Shown piece after piece: positions 1 through 4,672 of a DNA stretch of 6,703 nucleotides (its first letter is position 1; each line of letters opens with the position of its first letter). The stretch comes from SBBG01 sp033717875 (GTDB lineage: Bacteria; Pseudomonadota; Gammaproteobacteria; Ga0077554; Ga007554), in contig JADDKJ010000067.1 of the NCBI GenBank assembly GCA_033717875.1, positions 1 through 6,703 of the forward strand, read 5' to 3'. The notes beneath the pieces were generated by a model. It had not been told where the DNA came from. It searched no databases and worked only from the letters and a program-made list of their open reading frames with translations. The translations under genes and the position numbers were made by a program.

Positions 1-252
1 AGATCAACATCCGCTACGTACCACGGCTCGGTAATGCCCAAGGCTGTCTCAAAAAGCTTTTCACTCATCATGGTCAGGTCACTGGCTGATCAGGGGCGCT
101 ACTATATGACTACCCACTCAAATTTCAAAAGAGGCGGTAAATACCGGCGATTTCACGAACCTGTCAGGCATGACCAGCTTGAAGGCATTCATAACTTCAC
201 TTGCTGGCCATGTCGCATCAACGGCGGCAAGGCTTGGGTAGAAAACCGCTAA
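1..252 (+). CDS. 3' end of an unrecognised cassette ORF (partial)
   Basis: The frame is open from the first base of the window for 83 codons and ends at TAA 250-252, so the start probably lies upstream. The stop sits inside the first box of the attC that follows (CGCTAAC, 247-253), the usual arrangement for the last codon of an integron cassette gene. The visible C-terminal part is basic and polar, with FKRGGKYRRF in the middle and ending GGKAWVENR; I see no membrane segment and no motif I recognise. An internal ATG at 34 would give 72 residues, but the frame continues unbroken to its left. Function unknown. Support is only the open frame and the stop/attC geometry, so a chance ORF in a non-coding cassette remains possible. 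Confidence 0.45.
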   Translation, partial: RSTSATYHGSVMPKAVSKSFSLIMVRSLADQGRYYMTTHSNFKRGGKYRRFHEPVRHDQLEGIHNFTCWPCRINGGKAWVENR

Positions 253-305
253 CAAATCGTTCCAGCGGACGCGCAAAAAGCCGCGCGCCGCTGAACTCAA
301 ACGTT
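247..305 (+). other. attC recombination site 1 (short type), interrupted at its R' core
   Basis: The site starts with a CGCTAAC box (247-253) and ends with GTT (303-305), with a GC-rich imperfect palindrome between: CCAGCGG near 262 and CCGCGCGCCGCTGA near 281-294 can pair around a short A-rich loop. The last four bases of the original R' core appear to lie beyond the inserted element, at 468-471 (AGAG), giving a reconstructed core GTTAGAG and a site of about 63 bp. The position right at the stop codon of the preceding ORF supports the call. Confidence 0.7.
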
Positions 306-464
306 GAGGCTGTAGAAAAACCTCTAAGCGAAAATATTTTTTGGGAATTTGAAAAATGGGGCCGCGTAGAATGCGCTGTATTGAACGATCGCATGCTTGG
401 GAGGGGTCAAGGAACCCCCTGAAATCGAGACATTCGATATTCCAAGTAGTTTTTCTACACCCTC
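306..464 (+). mobile_element. MITE-like non-autonomous element, copy 1 (159 bp), inserted in attC 1
   Basis: The left end is GAGGCTGTAGAAAAAC and the right end is its inverted repeat with one change (GTTTTTCTACACCCTC). GTT flanks it on both sides (303-305 and 465-467), reading as a 3-bp target duplication; CGTT is an equally possible 4-bp reading. The ends match those of the IS at 2072-3859, so that transposase could mobilise it in trans. Inside, ATTTTT (336-341) pairs with AAAAAT (352-357), and GGGGT (403-407) with ACCCC (414-418) around a 6-nt loop. Both hairpins lie at offsets close to those in the other two copies. It has no coding capacity of its own; open frames crossing it are incidental. 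Confidence 0.85.
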
Positions 465-539
465 GTTAGAGCGCTCCCCGAAGGGTGTCCCTCATCAAGT
501 TCACTGGCGCGCCTTCGAGCCGATGGGTTCTTGTAAAGG

Positions 540-788
540 GTGTGTTACTTCTTCCGTCCCCATCCGAGCCCGGCCACCAAAAGGTTCTCTCGATCGGTGC
601 CGGTTTCGCCCAGGCCATGCCTCACGGGCATCGGGTTCTCACCGTCCCAAGGCAATGCCAGCGCACCGAATCTTTTCAAGGGCAAAGGGTTCAGGTACAG
701 TGGTTCTGGCAGAGTTTTCAAAAACCAAGGTGGCATCAAGTACCGTGTTCTTTTCACATACATCGTTCAGCGCGCCACCGCGTTCTAA
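540..788 (+). CDS. small hypothetical cassette ORF (doubtful)
   Basis: This is the best coding candidate in the cassette at about 465-789. It would start at GTG 540 and encode 82 residues, with TAA 786-788 lying inside the attC box TTCTAAC, as expected for a cassette gene. The C-terminal half (residues about 47-76) mixes glycine, lysine and aromatic residues in a way compatible with a small beta-rich fold; no family is recognised. A second frame starting at GTG 485 (109 residues) overlaps it and begins in a protein-like way (SLIKFTGAP), but ends within the attC. Several frames on both strands are open here, so stop-free length says little. There is no clear ribosome binding site. The cassette may be non-coding or frameshifted. 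Confidence 0.3.
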   Translation: MCYFFRPHPSPATKRFSRSVPVSPRPCLTGIGFSPSQGNASAPNLFKGKGFRYSGSGRVFKNQGGIKYRVLFTYIVQRATAF

Positions 789-901
789 CACGCCGCTCAA
801 AGGGACGCGCCTGAGCGAGGCTTTGTTCGAGTTTTGGGGTAATATTTTCACGGTGTCGGGCTCGCGAGCTTACTGGCCGGCGCGCCCCTTAGCTGTGCGT
901 T
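783..901 (+). other. attC recombination site 2 (long type), interrupted at its R' core
   Basis: The box TTCTAAC (783-789) opens the site. An inverted pair follows: CAAAGGGACGCGCC near 798-811 with GGCGCGCCCCTT near 879-890, with one extra base in the left arm, as is typical for attC. The right side ends in GTT (899-901). Removing the inserted element restores GTTAGCC (with 1064-1067) and a site of about 123 bp. The GAGCGAGGC and GGGCTCGCGAGC parts extend the stem. Confidence 0.8.
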
Positions 902-1060
902 GAGGCTGTAGAAAAACCTCTGGACAGGGAATTTTTATGAACGCGGAAAAATTTCGACCTCCTGAGATGCTCTGTATTCAGAGATCTCACCCCACGGAGG
1001 GGTTTTGCTATCCACTGATTTTCGCCTTCTCGGCATTTCAGAGAGTTTTTCTACAGCCTC
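902..1060 (+). mobile_element. MITE-like non-autonomous element, copy 2 (159 bp), inserted in attC 2
   Basis: It has perfect 16-bp terminal inverted repeats GAGGCTGTAGAAAAAC / GTTTTTCTACAGCCTC, with GTT on each side (899-901, 1061-1063). It is exactly as long as copy 1 and in the same orientation. AATTTTT (930-936) pairs with AAAAATT (947-953) at nearly the same offset as in the other copies, and is followed by a TTCGACCTC stretch also present in copy 3. A strong hairpin follows: GAGAT-g-CTCTG, loop TATT, CAGAG-ATCTC (964-988). Next comes ACCCC/GGGGT with a T run (989-1006). No gene is inside. It forms the leader between attC 2 and the gene at 1093. Confidence 0.88.
989..1006 (+). terminator. 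terminator-like hairpin inside MITE copy 2
   Basis: ACCCC (989-993) pairs perfectly with GGGGT (999-1003) around the 5-nt loop ACGGA, and the stem runs into TTTT. A second 10-bp stem with a one-base bulge (964-988) lies directly upstream. The stem is short, so termination may be partial. If active it would shield the gene at 1093 from upstream cassette transcription. Confidence 0.45.
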
Positions 1061-1092
1061 GTTAGCCCCCTGAGCCCAGCCTGCACGTGAAC

Positions 1093-1932
1093 ATGAAACC
1101 ACCATCCCTAATCGACACGCTCCTCCCTCACGTAGAGTCGATCCATCGTGCCCTTGACCAATGCAGATCGCTTGCTAATCCAAGATCGCGCGATGTGTCG
1201 ACCAGCCTTCTAAAAAAAGCGGCTCTCTATGGTCGTCTCTGGGAGGAAGCTGATGAACTCGCGTGCCTGATCAACATCGCCAGAAAGGCGGTCCTGCAGG
1301 CAGCGCTGTTACGCCCCACGCTCGAAGAAATTAGTTCTCGTCCTGGACGGCAGGCATATCATTTGACGTCTTCAGAGGCGCAAGTCCTGAATCAACACCG
1401 CGAATTGGTTCAAGAGGTTCGCGTAATATGCAAGGCACTTCACGAATGGATAAACCACGTGAACGATGCCCTTCAGTCTGATCAGGTACTAAAGAAGAAA
1501 CTCGATGACCAGCATCTATCTCATCTATCTCGAATCGTGCTGTTCCGAAACAAATTGATAACCCACAAGGAATTATTATCCGAGTCGATATCTGCTACGT
1601 CCTATTCCGCTGATTTGGCAACTCTGAGCTTTATGGCGACTGATTTTAATCTTCACGCCAAAGCCGGGAAGGAGATCGGAGAGTTGTATCAGAATGCGCT
1701 CTCGTATATTCCAACCTCTGAGAGAAGCGACAATACACATCAGCGTTTTCGTCTTCTTGCTAAATATCATGCGGCTCTGCTTCCTACAATGATGGCGCGA
1801 GTTAAGAAGATGGTTGAGACATATGGTGGCCAGTCTGATTCACTCGTCGAACTCGCAGCCTTCTGCGCCACGTTAACAGCCGCAGTGCTAAGTCCTCTGG
1901 CAAGAGAGCTTGCACCTGACAAGGATCAATAG
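1093..1932 (+). CDS. hypothetical cassette protein, helical, with a HEPN-like RNxxxxH motif
   Basis: This encodes 279 residues from ATG 1093; a GTG at 1087 would add two. ATG is preferred as the stronger codon, and neither has a good ribosome binding site. The gene starts about 30 bases after the restored core (GTTAGCC), as usual for cassettes, and ends at TAG 1930-1932, 24 bases before the next attC. Composition predicts an almost all-helical soluble protein with no signal peptide or membrane span. The sequence FRNKLITHKE (residues about 151-160) fits the R-x(4-6)-H pattern of HEPN domains, with Arg152, Asn153 and His158 placed as in their RNA-cleaving or structural motif. HEPN families are common in toxin and defence proteins, but one short motif is weak evidence and I do not recognise the family. 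It has lower GC and more A/T-ending codons than the transposase downstream. No promoter was found; the gene would depend on read-through or on the MITE upstream. Confidence 0.8.
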   Translation: MKPPSLIDTLLPHVESIHRALDQCRSLANPRSRDVSTSLLKKAALYGRLWEEADELACLINIARKAVLQAALLRPTLEEISSRPGRQAYHLTSSEAQVLNQHRELVQEVRVICKALHEWINHVNDALQSDQVLKKKLDDQHLSHLSRIVLFRNKLITHKELLSESISATSYSADLATLSFMATDFNLHAKAGKEIGELYQNALSYIPTSERSDNTHQRFRLLAKYHAALLPTMMARVKKMVETYGGQSDSLVELAAFCATLTAAVLSPLARELAPDKDQ

Positions 1933-1955
1933 GCAATGTCATTCGCACTGCATGG

Positions 1956-2071
1956 GGCTAACACGTCATTCAAGGGGACACGCCTTGGCGAGGCATTTTT
2001 TGGTCATGGGTATCTCAGCGCAGGGGCGTTGTTCCGGCCTCGTCGTTGGCGTGCCCCTTAATTCTTACGTT
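1956..2071 (+). other. attC recombination site 3 (long type), interrupted by the IS at its R' core
   Basis: The site opens with GGCTAAC (1956-1962). CAAGGGGACACGCC pairs with GGCGTGCCCCTTAA, with one extrahelical base in the left arm, and GGCGAGGC pairs with GGCCTCGTC. It ends in GTT (2069-2071). The remaining core bases AGAC are at 3863-3866 after the IS, restoring GTTAGAC and a site of about 120 bp. Two long blocks are identical to attC 4 at 4518-4638, which confirms the identification. Confidence 0.9.
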
Positions 2072-2118
2072 GAGGCTGCAGAAAAACCCCCTTCTTGTGA
2101 AAAATCCGCTCTCCGATC

Positions 2119-2127
2119 TGGCATAAT
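2119..2127 (+). promoter_or_regulatory. possible extended -10 promoter of the transposase gene
   Basis: TGGCATAAT matches an extended -10 element (TGnTATAAT with one mismatch) 16 bases before ATG 2144. No good -35 box stands at 17 bp; TTGTGA at 2095-2100 is too far (21 bp). This is weak support based on one hexamer plus the TG. Confidence 0.3.
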
Positions 2128-2161
2128 CCCTCTACGGCATTGAATGCAGACGGTGGCGAAA

Positions 2162-3688
2162 ATGGCACGCTATAAACCGGTTCACAAAGGTCTAAAACTT
2201 CTGCCTGTCGATTTCGACCGGCAAGTGCTCCCCGGCAGTTTTGAACACGCGCTTTGCCACCTGGTCGATCACGAGCTCGACCTCTCGGACTTCCATTCCC
2301 GTTACAAGAACGACATTGAAGGTGCCCCCGCCTTCGATCCCGCCGCGCTCATCAAGATCATATTGTTGGCGTACAGCCGTGGCATCATCAGCAGCCGCAA
2401 GATGGAGGCGGCGTGCCGCGAGAATGTCCTGTTCATCGCCGTCTCGGGCGACAGCCAGCCGCACTTCACGACGCTGGCCGCGTTCGTCTCCGACTTGGGC
2501 GAGACGGTGGCCAAGCTCTTTGCCCAGGTCCTGGTGATCTGCGACCGGCAAGGACTCATCGGGCGTGAGATGTTCGCCATCGATGGGGTCAAGCTGCCGT
2601 CCAACGCCAGCAAGGCCAAATCGGGCAAGCGGGCCGACTACCAACGCCAGGTGGCCAAGATGGAAGCCGCCGCCCGGAAGATGCTGGACAAACACCGCCA
2701 GGCGGATACCGCACCCAGCTTTGCTGCCGTGGCGGCGCGTGAGGCCAGGAAACTGGCGCGGCTGCAGAAAGAAGCTCGGCAACTGCGCGAGTGGTTGGAC
2801 AAAAACACCGAAGACCGCAAAGGTGCCAAAGGCGGGGTGCGCCTATCCAACCGCACCGACAACGAATCGGCCAAGATGGCCACCGGCAAAGGCGTTGTTC
2901 AAGGCTATACCGGCGTGGCGGCGGTGGATGAGAAGACGCAAATCATCGTCGATGCCCAAGCTCATGGCACCGGATCGGAACAGGAACTGTTGCTGCCGGT
3001 GGTCACGGCCACCGACGCGTATCGGACAACCACGACCGTCATTGCGGCCGATTCGGGTTATCATTCCGAAGCCAATCTCAAGGCACTTGCCGGCCAACAG
3101 ATCGACGCCTATATTCCTGATAATGGCTACCGTAAGCGCGATGAGCGTTATGCCGATCAAGACATCCATAAAGCCAAACCGGACCCGTTGTGGGACAAGA
3201 CAAAGAAACCCAAGAAAACAACGTGCTACACGCCGACCGATTTCACGCTTGCCGAAGACCACACACACTGCCTCTACCCCGCCGGCAAGCGCTTGTACAG
3301 GAACGGCTCGAACTGCACCCTCGGCGGCAGAACAGCGATGAAATTCGCCGGCGCCCAGCAAGACTGCGTGCCCTGCGATCGCCGCCATGAATGCCTGCGC
3401 ACCCCCGAAAAAACGAAAACGCGCCAAGTCGCCTTCTTCCAGGGCAAACGGCCGGGACGGGAGAGCCACGCCGACCGGATGAAAGTCAAGATTGACTCCG
3501 CCCTGGGCAAGGAGATGATCACCCGGCGTTTCGCCACCGTCGAGCCGGTATTCGGCAATCTGCGCGGCAACAAGCGGCTGAACCGATTCACCCTGCGCGG
3601 CAGAGCCAAGGTGGACGGACAGTGGAAGCTGTATTGCCTGATGCACAATATTGAGAAACTGGCACATCATGGTTATGCAAGGGCATGA
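2162..3688 (+). CDS. tnp: IS1182-family-like DDE transposase
   Basis: This encodes 508 residues from ATG 2162 (MARYKPVHKG), the usual start of this family, with a weak GGTGG five bases upstream. An in-frame ATG at 2144 would add six residues. In the longer numbering the catalytic triad candidates are D147 (FAIDGVKLPSNASK), D303 (IAADSGYHSEAN) and E467 (TVEPVFGNLRGNKRLNRF), each in its characteristic context. The N-terminal part (residues 10-140) is the DUF772-type helical DNA-binding region (PAFDPAALIKIILLAYSRGI). Residues 165-222 are a charged coiled coil. Residues 361-417 hold six cysteines, including a CxxC pair (408/411), which could bind metal. The frame is intact and full length, so the enzyme may be active. 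It would cut its own element and probably the three MITEs that share its ends. Confidence 0.95.
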   Translation: MARYKPVHKGLKLLPVDFDRQVLPGSFEHALCHLVDHELDLSDFHSRYKNDIEGAPAFDPAALIKIILLAYSRGIISSRKMEAACRENVLFIAVSGDSQPHFTTLAAFVSDLGETVAKLFAQVLVICDRQGLIGREMFAIDGVKLPSNASKAKSGKRADYQRQVAKMEAAARKMLDKHRQADTAPSFAAVAAREARKLARLQKEARQLREWLDKNTEDRKGAKGGVRLSNRTDNESAKMATGKGVVQGYTGVAAVDEKTQIIVDAQAHGTGSEQELLLPVVTATDAYRTTTTVIAADSGYHSEANLKALAGQQIDAYIPDNGYRKRDERYADQDIHKAKPDPLWDKTKKPKKTTCYTPTDFTLAEDHTHCLYPAGKRLYRNGSNCTLGGRTAMKFAGAQQDCVPCDRRHECLRTPEKTKTRQVAFFQGKRPGRESHADRMKVKIDSALGKEMITRRFATVEPVFGNLRGNKRLNRFTLRGRAKVDGQWKLYCLMHNIEKLAHHGYARA

Positions 3689-3878
3689 ACAACCGTTATC
3701 CATGCTGTATTGCGTTGGATATACGTCTCAAAGGGCTATGTTTGCATAGGAACGAACGAGCTCAATCAAAAAATCGAGCGAGACTGATGGACGCCTATCT
3801 CAAAAAAATCGACACCGAGACTGAAGAGGGTATTCAGAAACGGGTTTTTCTACAGCGTCGTTAGACCTTTGAGAAGAC

Positions 3879-3907
3879 TTGACAATAATACGTCAATGAC
3901 GTAGATT
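3879..3907 (+). promoter_or_regulatory. promoter of the toxin-antitoxin cassette
   Basis: A perfect -35 box TTGACA (3879-3884) and a -10 box TAGATT (3902-3907) are separated by 17 bp. The expected transcription start, about seven bases after the -10 box, falls on or next to the toxin ATG at 3914, which implies a leaderless or nearly leaderless message. It lies inside the cassette, so the module does not need the integron promoter. Confidence 0.75.
3889..3903. promoter_or_regulatory. operator palindrome of the toxin-antitoxin cassette
   Basis: TACGTCA-A-TGACGTA is a perfect 7-bp inverted repeat with a one-base centre, filling the spacer between the -35 and -10 boxes and touching the -10 box. 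It is the natural binding site for the helix-turn-helix antitoxin encoded at 4221-4523, alone or with toxin, giving autorepression. That role is inferred from position and symmetry. Confidence 0.65.
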
Positions 3908-3913
3908 CTCTGA

Positions 3914-4228
3914 ATGTTTACGATTGTAGAAACCCCAACCTTTGCGGCAGATGCCAAAGACCTCTGGACAGAGGAAGAACGAGGTGCCTTCTGTGCCTGG
4001 TTGTCCGCCCATCCAGAAGTAGGAGATGTTATTCCAGGTAGTGGCGGTTGCCGTAAAGTGCGCTGGAGCAGGTCGGGAAAAGGCAAGAGTGGTGGTGTCC
4101 GTGTTATTTACTTCACTCGACTTACCAATGGTGAATTATGGCTATTGGTCATATATGCAAAGAGTGTTCGCGGAAACATCCCGCCTCACATACTGAAATC
4201 TATTCGGGAAGCCATTGAAAATGAATAA
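3914..4228 (+). CDS. higB: HigB2-like type II toxin (RelE/ParE superfamily mRNA interferase)
   Basis: This encodes 104 residues. The order of conserved parts is that of the HigB-2 group of RelE-fold toxins: an N-terminal strand (MFTIVETPTF), two helices, GDVIPGSGGCRKVRW (residues 37-51), the basic glycine-rich SGKGKSGGVRVIYF (54-67), strand WLLVIYAK (76-83) and a C-terminal helix. Family members cut mRNA on the ribosome; Lys/Arg residues in the basic stretch and at 48-50 are candidates for the active surface. The toxin gene comes first and overlaps the antitoxin start by 8 bases, the toxin-first order known for higBA. No ribosome binding site precedes ATG 3914, in keeping with the promoter placed almost on top of it. 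Such pairs are common in chromosomal integron arrays, where they are thought to stabilise the array against cassette loss. Confidence 0.88.
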   Translation: MFTIVETPTFAADAKDLWTEEERGAFCAWLSAHPEVGDVIPGSGGCRKVRWSRSGKGKSGGVRVIYFTRLTNGELWLLVIYAKSVRGNIPPHILKSIREAIENE

Positions 4229-4523
4229 GCGCAAAGTAATGACAGGCGAAGAACTTGGTGAAAAGCTTCTGCAGTCGGTTCGTGAAATGAAGGCTGGAAA
4301 AGCTGCTCGCGCCACCCAGGTCGCCCCTAATGAGGTAGCTGCTGCTCGCCTCAAAACTGGCCTCTCTCAGTCACAGTTTGCTCAAGCTTTGCATATTTCT
4401 GCACGCACATTGCAAGAGTGGGAGCAAGGACGTCGTCAACCCTCTGGCGCAGCTCAAGCACTTATACAAATTGCCTTCAAGCACCCAGAAATTATTGCAG
4501 AGTCACTGAGGCAAGCGGTCTAA
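4221..4523 (+). CDS. higA: HigA2-like antitoxin, helix-turn-helix (XRE family)
   Basis: This encodes 100 residues from ATG 4221 (MNKRKVMTGEEL). A TTG at 4215 would add two, but ATG has GGGAAG (4206-4211) at a usable distance, inside the toxin gene. The first 38 residues are a charged, probably flexible region likely to bind and neutralise the toxin. Residues 39-73 are an XRE helix-turn-helix (VAAARLKTGLSQSQFAQALH followed by ISARTLQEWEQGRRQP) and the last part forms helices. It overlaps the toxin gene by 8 bases, so translation is probably coupled. The stop TAA 4521-4523 lies within the attC box GTCTAAC. It should repress the promoter upstream of the toxin through the palindrome at 3889-3903. 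Confidence 0.9.
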   Translation: MNKRKVMTGEELGEKLLQSVREMKAGKAARATQVAPNEVAAARLKTGLSQSQFAQALHISARTLQEWEQGRRQPSGAAQALIQIAFKHPEIIAESLRQAV

Positions 4524-4638
4524 CATTGCGTTCAAGGGGACACGCCTTGGCGAGGCATTTTTTGGGCATGGATTTCATCAGCGTTGGGGCGTTGTTCCGG
4601 CCTCGTCGTTGGCGTGCCCCTTAATTCGCACGTTGGGC
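4518..4638 (+). other. attC recombination site 4 (long type), uninterrupted
   Basis: This is the only complete attC in the window: GTCTAAC (4518-4524) at the left and GTTGGGC (4632-4638) at the right, 121 bp. CAAGGGGACACGCC pairs with GGCGTGCCCCTTAA with one extra base in the left arm, and GGCGAGGC pairs with GCCTCGTC. It is almost identical to attC 3 (1956-2071), differing mainly in the loop and near the two ends. No element is inserted after its GTT. Confidence 0.93.
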
Positions 4639-4672
4639 CTATCTAGGTGTCTCTCCTCAAATAATTGCGAAG

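Larger units (their letters stand above)
2072..3859 (+). mobile_element. complete IS1182-family-like insertion sequence (1788 bp), inserted in attC 3
   Basis: The left end is GAGGCTGCAGAAAAACCCC; the inverted right end reads GACGCTGTAGAAAAACCCG, so the terminal repeats are 19 bp with 3 mismatches. GTT flanks both ends (2069-2071, 3860-3862). One transposase gene fills most of the element, followed by about 170 bp of non-coding sequence holding only a small CTATG/CATAG hairpin (3736-3749). The family assignment comes from the transposase sequence. The right tip departs from the consensus (GACG instead of GAGG), which might reduce its mobility. The higher GC and codon use of the transposase differ from the cassettes on either side. 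Confidence 0.9.

Noticed and set aside
397..903. A 168-codon forward frame starting at TTG 397
   Set aside because: It begins inside MITE copy 1, runs through the whole cassette and attC 2, and ends at the first bases of MITE copy 2; no single gene would span these units.
306..1060. A composite transposon formed by MITE copies 1 and 2 around the small cassette
   Set aside because: Each copy has its own GTT duplication and its own restorable attC core, so they are separate insertions.
2095..2127. Standard -35/-10 promoter TTGTGA ... CATAAT before the transposase
   Set aside because: The spacing of 21 bp is too long; only the extended -10 reading was kept, with low confidence.
2192..3703. Long reverse-strand frames (196 and 286 codons) and a 258-codon forward frame (2565-3341) over the transposase
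   Set aside because: They mirror the GC-rich codon pattern of the transposase, have low-complexity or improbable composition, and contradict the clear DDE protein in the main frame.
3736..3749. CTATG/CATAG hairpin after the transposase as a terminator
   Set aside because: The stem is only 5 bp, A/T-rich, and no T run follows it.
2072..3859. Assignment of the IS to the IS1111-attC group because it sits in an attC
   Set aside because: IS1111 transposases are DEDD enzymes with subterminal repeats. This protein has the AIDGVKLP, ADSGYH and VEPVFGNLRG blocks of an IS1182-like DDE enzyme, with repeats right at the ends.
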